DNA from: Archivesica marissinica
Lineage: Eukaryota > Mollusca > Bivalvia > Venerida > Vesicomyidae
Assembly (NCBI GenBank): GCA_014843695.1
Contig: CM026398.1
Span: 48,077,579-48,141,578 of the forward strand
Length of the DNA stretch: 64,000 nucleotides
Direction of reading: 5' to 3'
A program made the translations under genes and the position numbers. Below are positions 22,859 to 33,741 of the stretch, one piece after another (position 1 is the stretch's first letter; every line of letters starts with the position of its first letter). The notes under the pieces were generated by a model that saw nothing but the letters and a program-made list of their open reading frames with translations, was not told where the DNA came from and made no database searches.

Positions 22859-23149
22859 TTACGGGAAGCGGATATTGTTCGTCTGGCCTGCCACTCCTCT
22901 CCCGGCAGGGTTTACCCTAGCCATTAATATTCTCGTTTTCACCCTACACCTGCACCTACTTCCAATCTGAACACACTCGTGTGTTTGCCGTGGACACCTC
23001 TTGAACAAACAGCATAAACGCCGACGCCATGAATGACCTATTTCGTGAAATCGTCGAGTAAAAGAACGTCCCTGTGTTGGCATACTTCCTTCAACGAGAG
23101 CAATCAGCAATACGCCTACAAAGAGTAACGTGAACCCCAACCGCTGCAT
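22859..23149 (-). CDS. Putative secreted cationic six-Cys peptide (copy A)
   Basis: 96-codon ORF with an ATG start at 23,149 (reading left) and a TAA stop. Residues 1 to about 22 form a classic signal peptide (MQRLGF, then FVGVLLIAL, then VEGS). The rest is strongly basic: GRSFTRRFHEIGHSWRRR, then a cluster of six cysteines spaced CC-x4-C-x6-C-x6-C-x-C among Arg/Lys, then a low-complexity tail. I do not recognise the family; the spacing does not fit big defensins. Features suit a secreted host-defence-type peptide, but that is inference. Upstream, TTTTACTTGCAG could be a 5'-UTR acceptor and TATATTTTAC a TATA-like site. A paralogue at 38,801-39,091 differs at five residues, none in the cysteine core. 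No expression evidence is available. Confidence 0.55.
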   Translation of the reverse strand: MQRLGFTLLFVGVLLIALVEGSMPTQGRSFTRRFHEIGHSWRRRLCCLFKRCPRQTHECVQIGSRCRCRVKTRILMARVNPAGRGVAGQTNNIRFP

Positions 23150-23339
23150 TGCTGTTGTTAAATGTTGCTAGACTGCAAGTAAAATATACAATTGAATTAG
23201 TTGAAATAGTCAAATATGAAAATTAATTTTATTTAACCATATGTTATTGCAAATCAATAGTACATATGTCATACACAAAAAGATACAATACATAGCATGA
23301 AAATACAAATGGTTTGACATCACGAGTGTGAAACACTGC

Positions 23340-23400
23340 ATATATACACCGAAGGGACCGGAAACCGGTAGCGACGTTAAATAAACTTAAATATAAAAAA
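23340..23400 (+). mobile_element. SINE tail fragment (SINE-3 type)
   Basis: ACCGGTAGCGACGTTAAATA plus AACTTAAATA and an A-rich end, matching the SINE-3 tail at 13,225-13,259; the counterpart is at 39,300-39,345. Confidence 0.55.
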
Positions 23401-23559
23401 AGGAATATGATTTAACCGAAAATATTCTTTTTTCGAAATTTAACATAACCGCAACATTTTACCAGACTTCGACAAAACCGGTGGATTTGACTGTACTTTA
23501 TGATTAACAGATTTGGTACCAATGTCCCAAATATCATACAGTATCAATTATATGTGCTC

Positions 23560-23775
23560 TCTATCAGAATGAACCCCCTGGCGAGATTCAAACGTTCGAC
23601 CTCCCGCTCCGTAGGCGGACAACTTAACCACTAGCCTCACCGACAACCAAGGCTATATAGCGACTCTGTTCAGTTAGTGAGTGGTGAGAAAGATCCAATA
23701 GGTGCCTCTCCATACATTACTTCAATTACATCCTGGTAGAACCACCGAGCTTCCACTAGTCAGCTGGATAGCTTC
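23560..23775 (-). mobile_element. SINE-5 copy with (CAAT)n
   Basis: On the minus strand a tRNA-like head (GTCGGTGAGGCTAGTGGTTA, GTTTGAATCTCGCCAGGG) precedes the shared GGTGGTTCTACCAGG body. A (CAAT)n tract follows at 23,777-23,811. Confidence 0.65.
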
Positions 23776-23813
<38 letters not shown>

Positions 23814-23904
23814 TCAACGTACGTATTGTGGTGAGGGGCAACTGGTTCATCAATCACGTGTCCCTTAGCCTCCAGTGATATCAACGATATAAACCATCCT
23901 AGTA

Positions 23905-24140
23905 GCCCAGTGGTCAACACGTTGGACTGCGAATCCAGGGATCGCATGTTCGACCCCCCCCCCCTCGCCTGACGCTAATAATATTAACAGTCTTTCAGTT
24001 TGGACTTTAAACCGATGGCTCGTGTCGATGCTTTACACCGTGCACCTAAAACAACCAGAGGAGATTCTGGATTTTGTCTATATATTGCACTATTCCCCAA
24101 TATCTAAAATGACTAATCTCTCCAGGAGGCGGCGCTATTA
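23905..24140 (+). mobile_element. SINE-1 copy (copy A)
   Basis: GTAGCCCAGTGGTCAACACG, TTGGACTGCGAATCCAGGGA, box B GTTCGACCCC followed by a C run, CGTGTCGATGCTTTACACCG and CTAATCTCTCCAGGAGG. The tail is truncated. Confidence 0.75.
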
Positions 24141-24149
24141 AAGGCTTTC

Positions 24150-25178
24150 AGAGTTGTTTTTATATAAATATACATCCGTTACATTGGACCGTTCGATACA
24201 TTACGTGACCGACTGACTGATAAGTTTATTTAAAGTCGCCACCGCATAAATGCATTTGGGCCACTGAGTTTTCTAGAATATTAAAATACCCATCATCTAA
24301 AGATGATGGTTTTGCCTATCGCAATTATTATAACTAGATGTTTAGTGGGCTATGAGGGCTGCTGCAATCTCAGTGTGTGTTCGGTTTTGTTCAAGAATTT
24401 GTGCCAGCGACAGTCGGAGTAGGCCGGGTGAATACAATATCCGGTGCACATATACTTCTAAGATGTCTAAGATTGCATATATATAAATATGTTTACCATT
24501 CTAATACGGTTATGTGACGAGAATACCTTGTTACATGTGCAATGTACACTACAATACTGTGATCGACATGTCACAAGACAATACAGTCTTGCACCCATAT
24601 CCATCCAGCATCCGACATTATGCATTACAATTATTAAAGTTAGAGCTATGTACTAAAATACTTTTAGTTAAGACTACGAAGTTTAAAATATGTGTACTAA
24701 GAAGATTAAGAGCAAGTGGACTGTATATGTACTATGATAGTTCATAACTGATCCCCCGAGTACATACATGTATAATTATAACCAGTCATACAGATATATA
24801 GCCGGTAATAACACATCTCCCATATACATGGGCAATTATAATTGTGTTTATATATCACATGTGTGTCCTCAGACCACTATGTCGTTTGGACATCGTTTTT
24901 AACATATTTAAGATATACTAAACTAATATGGGTTACCCTTAAAACATACATATATAACTAAACCCATATTTCGTTGCAGTATGCTGCAATAAGTCAAAGT
25001 TCATTTTCACTTGAAACATAGTAGGTTACTGAGGATGCGATTTTGTGTTCCCTCCCTCATATTCCCGCCCCCATGTTTTATATTTCCCCGTGTACTGGGA
25101 TCATTAATTGTTATAAAATATATATAAAACTATAGCCATGTGTGACAACATTTACGATAAGTACGTTAAAAACACATC
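24150..25178. other. Unique copy-A sequence, one short Cys ORF
   Basis: Matches 40,560-41,575 of copy B. Apart from the 24,303-24,422 ORF nothing is supportable; longer open frames here lack family features. Confidence 0.5.
24303..24422 (+). CDS. Short hypothetical Cys-rich ORF (copy A)
   Basis: 39-codon ATG-to-TAG ORF: a hydrophobic 16-residue start (VLPIAIIIT) then a short segment with cysteines spaced CC-x4-C-x7-C. The first 38 codons are almost unchanged at 40,725 in copy B, but reading continues to 71 codons there because the stop is lost. The Cys spacing resembles some mollusc secreted peptides, yet the leader is short and no pro-region exists. It may be chance. Confidence 0.2.
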   Translation: MMVLPIAIIITRCLVGYEGCCNLSVCSVLFKNLCQRQSE

Positions 25179-25245
25179 GAGGAACCTCGCTTGATTACTT
25201 CCCCTGATCGAGCTGCCATGTGGCGCTGTAGCCAAAGCGGGTCAA
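25179..25245 (+). repeat. Left TIR of the ISL2EU-like element
   Basis: Starts GAGGAACCTCGCTTGATTAC and ends GTGGCGCTGTAGCC then AAAGCGGGTCAA; inverted partner at 33,026-33,089. Confidence 0.85.
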
Positions 25246-25314
25246 CATTCAGCTGATTGATATTGTTATTGCCATTGCTAGAACTATAAACTCGCTTTTA
25301 AAGTTAAAATAATC

Positions 25315-27400
25315 ATGCCGAATACCGGCTGTTGTGTTCCAAATTGTTGTAATCGAGGAGGGCATGCGTTTCCAACAGATGCACGAAGAGAACAGTGGAT
25401 TCAGGCCATCAAACGGTGTCAGGCGAAGCACAGAAAATGGGAACCAAGTAGCCACAGTGTTGTGTGTGGTAGACATTTTCTGGAAGAAGATTATAGCACG
25501 CTAACGTATCGTGGTATGTAAATCTTGTTTGCGGTATAAATATATATATACGTAATAATTGAATCGTATCGAGTGTCTTGTAATGATTACCCGAGATGAA
25601 GTCGTAATGCGTTCCAGGGTAGTTTCGCCCCAATTACAGTTCGCCCCAATTATGCTGCACCAAAATTCGGACGGCTGGTCGTTTTACCTAATCGGGATAA
25701 TATGACTTCATTGTTCACACATTATGTGTCATATTAGATGAGAAATACTGCCTCCTGTAAACCCAACAGGGTTCAAACTAACAGGTCTGCAGTGTAGGCA
25801 GATTTTTCCCAGCACAGCCAAACATTTTTTCCCAGCACAAGTCCATGTGTTTATAGGAGTGCTACTTATATATGGCCTGTATGAACTATATAAGTCACGT
25901 TCATGTTGCGCTGGTAGGTTCCATGTAGTAGTAATACAAACGTATTCAAAGTAATGCCGCTTTGCTATGTGAAACCTTGTAACAGACATGTAGAGTTCAA
26001 TGAAAATTAATGACAACAAATGTTTGCATCCTTAGACCGGCACAAGGAATTTATTTGTGCATTTTCTCGGAAAATGTCAAGTTTCCAATACAGCATCCAT
26101 AATCGTGTCGTCTTTAATTGGCCATTTACTGAAAATATCATATAATAATGTTTGTGCACTCCGTATGTTATAACAACGTTGCCTGTATTCTTGTATATTT
26201 GCAGGTACAACTCCAACTGTACGACGCCTGAAAAAAGACGCTGTTCCATCTCAGTTCAGCTGGACATATGCGCCTACACCAGAATCGGGCGCACGTACAC
26301 GACGGGTGAAGGTCCACCAAGAAGATGTTGTTTGGCAACAATACCTGTGTAAATCAGCCCGACGACATCATTGCTGACCTGGCATTCAATGTCAATGATG
26401 TATCTGAGGAGGTTGAAGTTTGTACCACACTGTCAGAAACTTGTGTGGATAGTGTACATGTAGATGTGGACATGATTGAAAATGAAGTGTGTCCGAAGCA
26501 AGTGATAGATTTTGCTGCACAGACACCTGCACAGCCAATATTTTCAATTGATAACTTTCGTACTGATGACGAAGCCATACACTTCTACACAGGATTAGAA
26601 CATTATGCTAAGTTTCTCTTTGTGTTAAGGACACTTACAATTTGAACTATATCTACCATCAGATTGTGACTGTCTGTGTCCCAGATCAGTTTTTTCTACT
26701 TCTCATGAAGCTGCGCCGCCACACAACAACATTTGAGTTATCGCGCCTGTTCGGCATATCGGAAACGACCGTCAGTAACATTGTCATTACATGGATTGTC
26801 TTCATGTCGAAGCAGTGGAGAGAACTTGATCTATGGCCAGAGAGAGAGCTAGTTCATCACTTTGCCCCCACTAGTTTCTTTGAGAAGTTTCCAACAACTA
26901 GGGTAATCGTCGACGGTACAGAGTGCCCCATCAAAAAACATAAAGCCCCTTCGACATATAAGAACAGGAACACGATAAAATGTCTCATTGGCGCTTCACC
27001 CGGTGGACTAGTTTCTTATGTGTCGCCAGCCTATGGTGGATCAACCAGTGACAGGCAGATAGTTGAGCGGAGTGAACTCGTAAGTCAGTGTGACCCTGGT
27101 GATTCGATAATGGCCGACAAAGGATTTAATGTTCAGGACATCTTTGCTCCAATAGATGTTGCCATCAACATTCCTACATTCTTCTCTAAAAAAAATCGCA
27201 TGAACCAAGCAACAGTATTGAAGGACAGAAAAATTGCCAGTAAACGCGTTCATATAGAAAGGATTATTGGACTGGGCAAGACATACAGAATCTTAACTGA
27301 ACCTATGTCGTGCACGGAAACAAAACTTGCTTCAGAAATTGTGTTTGTATGTTTCATGTTGTGCAATTTTCGGAAATGTATTATTCCTAGGGATGCTTAA
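25315..27400 (+). pseudogene. THAP-domain DDE transposase, frameshifted
   Basis: Exon 1 (25,315-25,513) encodes a complete THAP zinc finger: C7-x3-C11 (C-V-P-N-C), H-A-F-P at 17-20, W28 and C51-G-R-H54. Donor GTG|GTATGT and acceptor TTTGCAG|GT join to exon 2 at 26,205. The frame then breaks near 26,320-26,365 and again between 26,611 and 26,640, where a stop and lost bases separate FYTGLEHY from LNY. The last frame (26,642-27,400) holds a helix-turn-helix (LSRLFGISETTVSNIVITW) and a DDE_Tnp_4-type nuclease with D91 in VIVDGTE, D159 in MADKGF and E206 in HIERIIG. All three acidic residues are present, so decay is by frameshift, not active-site loss. Role: cut-and-paste transposition, with THAP as likely TIR-binding module. 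Confidence 0.85.
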
Positions 27401-27583
27401 CATAGCTGTATGTAAGGTAAAAGTAACGCATGATGATGTCCAACACATACTATATAAGATATCTAGTAGTCCACAATATCGGGTTAGACAAACAGATCTT
27501 ATTTTCTAATACGCATTATATCTGTTTGTCAAGGTTATCATTTTCCTGGAAGTACATGTATATATCCTGTTGGAATATGTTTA

Positions 27584-27754
27584 CAGTTAAACCTGTGTTA
27601 GTGGTCACCTCCATTAAGCAGCCAAACTGTATTCAGCAGCCACTTTCCAAATATGTTGTTTTATTATACATTTGACCTCTATTAAGCAACCACCTGTACT
27701 AAGCAGCCACTTTCTGTGATTACCTTGACTGGTTGCTTAAAACAGGTTTGACTA
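27584..27754. mobile_element. Tc1/mariner-like MITE
   Basis: Ends CAGTTAAACCTGT and ACAGGTTTGACT are inverted and flanked by TA. The interior repeats AAGCAGCCACTTTC-type blocks. A related piece lies near 51,725. It sits between the two transposon genes. Confidence 0.6.
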
Positions 27755-27947
27755 TAAACTTATCCTAACGGAATATATACTTCATGTTTTATTAAAATTG
27801 CTGGCATAAAAGATGGGACACTCGTATACAAAAAATGTACAGTGTAATTTCATTTATTTTTCAACAGAAATATGTACAGCCTGATATTACATTTCATAAC
27901 ACTGTCGTATACAGTTTGTCTGAATGTTACTCAGCACATTCGTTAAG

Positions 27948-30623
27948 TTATCGGTCACATTGGTAGTACAGCTTATTCAGGATGATATGACGATGGAAGT
28001 CATTATAAAACTTCTCCAGCTTGCTCACCATTTGGGTAATGAAGGCATCATCCCTCACAATTCTCAGTACCTTCATGTCACGTAGTGTATAAACAACAAG
28101 GTCACATTCACCTAAGCAGGTACACAACAACTGACCCTGTATCTGATAATAGTAGTTGTGGTTTCTATCTAGACTTAGGCGTTCATTATGTAGTTTCAGA
28201 TAGGGCACAGTAATATTTGAAATTTCCTTGTCTTTGGCAACAAATGGACACTTCACTTCCACTAGTAAGGAGCTTCCAACGACACCATCTGGGGAGGCGG
28301 CTAAGTAGGGATAATCCTAGAGAGACGCATAAGCCACACTTTTTGACAACACATTTCTTCTCACGCATGTATCTCCCAACAGCTATTGGTTCATATTTTT
28401 GCCCATGCAATATTGCTGGGACTTTCAGGTCAATACTTCTTGTTAAGGTATATGACAATTTACGAAAATCGGTTTTTTCTGTAGCTTTGCACACTCTACC
28501 GAAATTGGAAGATGTAATTCGAATTGTTCTTTCACGGTACCAGGCCTTGCTTGTGTTCTGAGTTTGTGTTTTGATTTCAATGTTTCTTATAATATCGCTA
28601 CTAACACACGACAGATTTATGTCTTTGAGAAACACATCTTCTGGTGTATATTTCAAGTAGTCGTGGTCATGGGCTACAGCTTTGGCGTTTGCTGCAGGGA
28701 ATAGTTGGAATATGGCTGTTGACGAAATGTTGGGGGTGTTCAAACATGTATTCCTAAAATAGTCACTATAACCTGGCATATTCCTAAACTCCTTTGGTCG
28801 TGGATCAAAATCGTCCAATGTGCCCTTGTGTGCTGCAGGAATTTGCAGATCCCGAGCTTTCAGTGGCGACCCTTTAAACTTTTTTGCATGGTGAAATGTT
28901 TGTAATCTTTGTGTGCAGGTTTCTTCGACGTTGAAAGTTCCTTTAGTGGAGAAGTCAAACATAGCACATAGCACAGCATTCACATGTTTACAGTGGGCTT
29001 GTGGGCCCATTCCTGCAGCACACTCACACTGTGCTTCATTTACCAATCCATATCTGTCAAACGATATATCAATGGAGTACGTCACAGACTTTTTCATTTC
29101 TGCTCTGCATGCCGATTTAACAAAGAAATGGTCATTATCCACAGCACCACGGACAAACAACAAGAATTTCTCGCCATACAGGTTCTGTGCCGAAATATCC
29201 AGCTTCTTGTCAAACTGTTTAAGGTACCTCTGTATGTTGTCCATGTTAATTTGCACAAACCGTTTCTCCTCATGTAGGTCCCGGTAGTCTGCTGATGCTG
29301 GTACTGTCATCTGGAAGTCTGGCCCAGTCACATCTGGTTGTCCGAAATTTGCATTTCTGTCATAGGCGTCCAACCTGGAATGGCAACATATGCTTGTGTT
29401 AATAATCACATATCAGTGGATGTAAATTGTAATAGTGTATAGTCAAGTCGGACATGGTCCGATCATGGACTAGTCGGACCACCAACAAGTCAAATCGCTT
29501 TTTCCGTGGTCAAGTCGAGCACTTTTCATTTATATGCAAATAAAATAGGCAAGATATACAGGATTTTGCAACAATCTCTCCCTCGTAGCGATGGATTCCA
29601 TCAGGAATGAGGTCCCGAGAGTGATTAAACCAATTCTGTAATAACTTGTTTTGCAATCTAAAAGAAATTTGAATAAAGTACATGTATGCCGCATATCTCT
29701 CAAACTTGGAGCTCAAGTTGGGTGTTAATAAAAATGTGACGTTTCTTTTGACGTTTCACTGCCTAATGCATACCCATATATATATACATGTACATGTGTA
29801 ATAAATGTACTTATGTATTTCATAAAATGTAACATATTGTTGAAATGGTCCCACCGATTTGATACAATAACATGTAGCTATATTCATATTTCACAGCAAC
29901 TTAGGCATCGCTATGATGATCAGATCATGTGCACAAGTACTGACCACTGATTGACTGTTCACATAATTTGACTTTGTAATCAGCAATAATCATTAAATAA
30001 TCAACAGATCAATATTTTATTATGTTTACTTAAATAAGAAAATAAAGTACAAAACACTACTAATACTTTGGAAATAATTAACGGAACACTGTAAATATAT
30101 CTTGGATCACAATTTTTAATCGACCAGTATTGACCGGTATCGACCAGTAATTCTAGTTTTAACTGCTAGTCCGGTTAATAACTGATCAATTGCAAACATT
30201 GCTTGGCACCATCATAAAATAAATAATTAAACAATAATTATTATGGATGGTCTTTCTATGACCAGTTATCATCCGAAATGATGGCACCGTCGAAATAATG
30301 GGCCGTTTGGGACGATTTGGCTTGGGACGATAGGAGTTGCACACATGTACAACATTCTTAAAATGCTCATTAAACTGAAATATTGATCGTAGATATAGCG
30401 AGAATTCACTTTATACATTGTGAGCGACGAATAACGTCAACAATGGTATGTAGTGTTCACCCTGTAGGGCAGTTTCAGATATAAAAAAGTGTTTATAAAA
30501 TATCGATATTTCCAGTGATTACCTTTCAACCAACTCGTGTTTTCTTCCCGATATCTTAGCGTTTCTATTCTTCAGCTCCCTTTGTAGTTGAACGAGTGTT
30601 AGGCTGCCGAACTTCGAAGCCAT
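27948..30623 (-). pseudogene. SAP-SWIM-YqaJ exonuclease-like protein, frameshifted
   Basis: Two exons on the minus strand. Exon 1 (30,623 to 30,523) starts ATG and encodes a SAP DNA-binding motif (LTLVQLQRELKNRN then SGRKHELVE). Donor GAAAG|GTAATC joins acceptor CATTCCAG at 29,375 in phase. Exon 2 (29,374 to 27,948) encodes a SWIM zinc finger (CEC-x9-CKH), then the YqaJ nuclease region: ITSSNFGRV, LHGQKYEPIAV, and after a one-base frameshift near 28,315, SPDG, VEVKCP and YYYQIQGQL. These carry the acidic and lysine residues expected of the PD-(D/E)XK YqaJ fold. The stop is at 27,948. About 490 codons before decay. In ISL2EU elements this second protein accompanies the transposase; its exact role in transposition is not established. 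The intron holds a SINE-2 fragment. Confidence 0.85.
29565..29695 (+). mobile_element. SINE-2 fragment in the YqaJ intron
   Basis: GATGGATTCCATCAGGAATG and ATAACTTGTTTTGCAATCTA on the plus strand are the reverse complement of the SINE-2 3' half seen at 8,868-9,105. Confidence 0.6.
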
Positions 30624-31021
30624 TGTGTATCATACGTAGGGCCTAATAGTAAATTTATAATTCGAGTTCCGTTTTCTTTTACGCTCAATTTGATCAGTAT
30701 ACACGGAAACACGGTTTGGACACCGTCTTGACCCATATTCTTATAAACAGGTAAACAAACATTAAAACCGTTCATTATAAAACCACCGGTTTAGCGTATT
30801 TTGGCAATATACTACCTTCGATATACTCTGTTTACTTTGGTAGGTTGTTTTGTAACTGTATTCTATCTGTATTTATATAACTACTGATAACAAGTGAATA
30901 TTAGAGAGTAAACACGAATTCACGTACATCTCATTTGAGACACAGAATGTTGAAAATAACCACATACTAAGGTCAAAATCTATCTACCTACATACCTACC
31001 CACCCACCCACCTATCTTTAA

Positions 31022-32530
31022 TGTCGAACCCCTTGCGGGGATGTAGACATGTTGCACGTCAAAAACCGCAAAGAGGTTAAAAGTATGAATAGTTAAAAGC
31101 ATAATTTAAGAAAGTAATGAAAATAAGTTGTGGTAAAAGTTTAAAAGCAGCTGCGCAGAACAACTAGGGACTGGCATGGTCAATATGGCAAACTGTCGTA
31201 TTGAATTGCTCTGTGGTAGGGAGATGGACAATGTCAGGAGGGAGATGGTTCCAATGGTAGATTGTTCTTGGAAAACGTGTATTAGTCTGTAGTTACTGTA
31301 ATTAACCTATAGCTTATGAAATGGCAATGGCGAGCAGGACGGGAGAGGGGAACTAGGTAATTTTCAATGGGAATAGCAATAAGATCATTATGAATTTTAT
31401 ACAGAAGGGATATCCTATAGTCAATACGCCGTTGATCTAGTCTGCGTAGATTTAGGGAATGAAGCATGTCTGTAACACTAGAGGTACGATAGACGTCAGC
31501 CTTTATCCAACGGGCTGCTCTTCACTGGACACATTCATATGGTCTATCAATGTTTGGGCATGGGGCAACCAGATATCGGAGCCATATTCAAGCTGGGGTC
31601 TCACTAGTGTCTGGTAAGCCATGGACTTAAGGGGTTCGGATTTGACCTGGAGGTTTCTACCAAGGAATCCTAATGTTTGGTTTGCTTTCTTAGTTGACTT
31701 TTTTATGTGAGTGTCCCACGACCGGTTATTTGAGATATCCATGCCAAGGTATTTGGCTGAGGTGACCGACTCAAGTAGGACTCCATGAAGTTCATATTGA
31801 CTGGGAATAGGATGTTTCCTTCTGGTGACGTGGATAACTTGACATTTGGAGGGGTTAAATTCCATGTCCCACTCCAGCTCCCACTCTTCTAATCTCTTAA
31901 GATCGTTTTGGCGTGTGACCGATTCATTTGCAGATGCTAGATAGACTGCAGTATCATCTGCAAAGATACAGACTTTGGAACTGATGTTTGTGGGAGGTCG
32001 TTTATATAGGCTAGGAAAAGCAGGGCTCCAAGTACGGATCCCTGTGAGACTCCAGAGGAATGGCATCTGAATTAATACCATTAAGGACAACTGACGAGTC
32101 TATTATCTAGAACATTCTTAAGCCGCCTTAATGTTTGACCTCTGACTCCATAGTCATGCATTTTTAGTAGTACTTTCTCGTGATTGACCTTATCGAAAGC
32201 CTTACTGAAGTCTAATAGGATGAGATCTAGCTGATGCTTATTGTAGACAGAGGTAACCAAGTCATTGATTAGCATTACTAATTGGGTCACGCATGACCGT
32301 TTTTCTCTAAAACCATGCTGCAAATGGTACAGAATACTGTTGTTAGTGAAGTGTTTTACTATCGAGGAGGAAACTACTAAGTATATATTCTAGAACCTTG
32401 CATAGCACACATGTCAGTGAGATAGGCCTATAGTTGGCGGGGTCCCCGTTTTGTAAATGGGAGCAACATTTGCTGACTTCCACTGGGCCGGCAGTGATCC
32501 TTCGTTGAGGGGAAGGAGGCAATGTCATGG
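31022..32530 (-). pseudogene. 5'-truncated CR1-like LINE with broken reverse transcriptase
   Basis: Minus-strand reverse-transcriptase pieces in order: NYRPISLT (32,343-32,528), QHGFREKRSCVTQL and LLDFSKAFDKVNH (32,081-32,323), FADDTAVYL with FNPSKCQVI, SAKYLGMDIS and a thumb KANQTLGFLGRNL (31,503-32,090), and a C-terminal segment (31,282-31,467). These are jockey/CR1-clade RT motifs; FADD is the catalytic box. Frame changes near 32,330, 32,085 and 31,510 (a W codon read as a stop in the alternative frame) show it is dead. The 3' end reads CCCCGCAAGGGGTTCGACAT followed by a short GATA/GGTG-type tail at 30,985-31,020. It is inserted in the right arm of the ISL2EU-like element. Confidence 0.82.
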
Positions 32531-32604
32531 GTTAATATAGTTAATATGGTGCGTGTGACCTAAATGTTACTAATGCATTCAATTACTTATGTGCATTGTA
32601 TGTT

Positions 32605-32795
32605 TTATTGATGCCAAGCACCTTGTGGGGACCTTGACATGTTTTTTTTGACAGGCTTAGCAGACTTAAGTCACTAACCAGTACTGAGATGCCTCACTCA
32701 ATGACACTATATGTGCCCCAAACTAGTATCAAGCCCGGGACCCTTTGAATCCAAATAAGACACTCTACCACTGGACAATGGACGACACACTAAGT
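32605..32795 (-). mobile_element. SINE-4 copy (degenerate)
   Basis: On the plus strand: CACCTTGTGGGGACCTTGAC (tail), GACAGGCTTAGCAGACTTAA, CACTAACCAGTACTGAG and CAAGCCCGGGACC (box B), ending CTCTACCACTGGACAATGG. This is the reverse complement of the SINE-4 unit at 50,205. Confidence 0.65.
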
Positions 32796-33025
32796 AATTC
32801 TCTGAACCATATAACCCATATACATTCATAGGAACAGATATTGCGTCTAACTACTCGTAAATTTCAAGATTATGTGACACTTGGGTGTGTCATTCCTATA
32901 CGAGTAGTGCATATTTGCGTTTGTTTACCTGTTAGTCTCGTTTTGGCGAAAGTAGGTCAAAACGGTGCGCACTATATAATAAGCCAAACCGTGTTTCCGT
33001 GTATTTTATTAACCGGAAATAGACT

Positions 33026-33089
33026 TTGACCCGCTTTGCTCACAGCGCCACCTACGCCACAAGGGCAGATCATCTGAACGAGGGTCCTC
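33026..33089 (-). repeat. Right TIR of the ISL2EU-like element
   Basis: TTGACCCGCTTTGCTCACAG ... CGAGGGTCCTC, inverted partner of 25,179-25,245. Confidence 0.85.
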
Positions 33090-33500
33090 AACCAAAAGGT
33101 CACCTTAGTAGAGCCAGTAAAATTGTAATAATGTTTCAAATATACTCAATAATTTACATTAAAAAGACAGTCACACAGGGAATAGCCAAACTACGGCGCG
33201 GTCGAGGTGTTACTATTCCTATTGTCAATGGAAATGTTCCGTCAGTTAGTTTTTCAGTACGTTCACGGGATATTTTCTTATCACGAATCGGTCGGCGGAT
33301 TAATTTAGTTATTTAGTGTGATGTGATTATATACATGATACTGTTTTATTAGATAATTATAATACTGATTCAAGTTTTGCATGAGTAAGTTATTAATTAT
33401 TTGGGACTAACAAATAAATTTAGAGATAACAAGAAAGATGTGGGATATTTTTTGTTTGTTTTGGTTTTTTGCGGCGAAAAAGAACGTTATATATTTTGCT
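33090..33500. other. Copy-A sequence right of the transposon
   Basis: GGTCACCTTAGTAGAGCCAG onward matches 41,592-42,250 of copy B, except for the SINE-1 present only in B. No gene seen. Confidence 0.6.
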
Positions 33501-33504
33501 CCAT

Positions 33505-33705
33505 ATCTGCAGTTGGGACTTTACACTGATGTCTCGTGTCGGTGCTTTACACCGTGCACATAAATGAACCAGAGGAGATTCTGGATTTTGTCTCTATCTG
33601 TATATTGCACTATTCTCCAATATCTAAAATGACTAATATCTTCAGGAGGCATCGCTCATATGGGCAACCGGTAGCGACGATAAATAAGCGTAAAACACAC
33701 ACTCA
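33505..33705 (+). mobile_element. SINE-1, 5'-truncated (copy A)
   Basis: CGTGTCGGTGCTTTACACCG, CTAATATCTTCAGGAGGCAT and tail GGGCAACCGGTAGCGACGAT plus AAATAAGCGTAAAACACAC; tRNA head missing. Paralogue at 42,255-42,450. Confidence 0.78.
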
Positions 33706-33741
33706 CACTCCGCAGCAGAAGCCCCTTATTATTATTGTTAT

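Larger units (their letters stand above)
25179..33089. mobile_element. ISL2EU-like DNA transposon (THAP-DDE + YqaJ), 7.9 kb
   Basis: Bounded by imperfect TIRs of about 65 bp. The outer block is GAGGA(A/C)CCTCG and the inner block is GTGGCGCTGT followed by AAAGCGGGTCAA. It contains two convergent genes, THAP-DDE transposase (+) and SAP-SWIM-YqaJ (-), separated by about 550 bp holding a TA-type MITE. A CR1-like LINE (31,022-32,530) and a SINE-4 copy (32,605-32,795) sit in the right third. Transposase plus YqaJ exonuclease-like gene is the known composition of ISL2EU, a relative of PIF/Harbinger. Frameshifts in both genes indicate a dead copy. A 2-bp TSD, expected for this group, is not obvious here. 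The paralogous site near 41,576 lacks the element. Confidence 0.88.

Noticed and set aside
22709..22927. Plus-strand 72-codon frame (and its copy at 38,651-38,959)
   Set aside because: Runs through the SINE-2 remnant and antisense to the signal-peptide ORF; no protein features.
28217..29287. Plus-strand frames opposite the YqaJ gene
   Set aside because: Antisense shadows of the SWIM-YqaJ coding strand.
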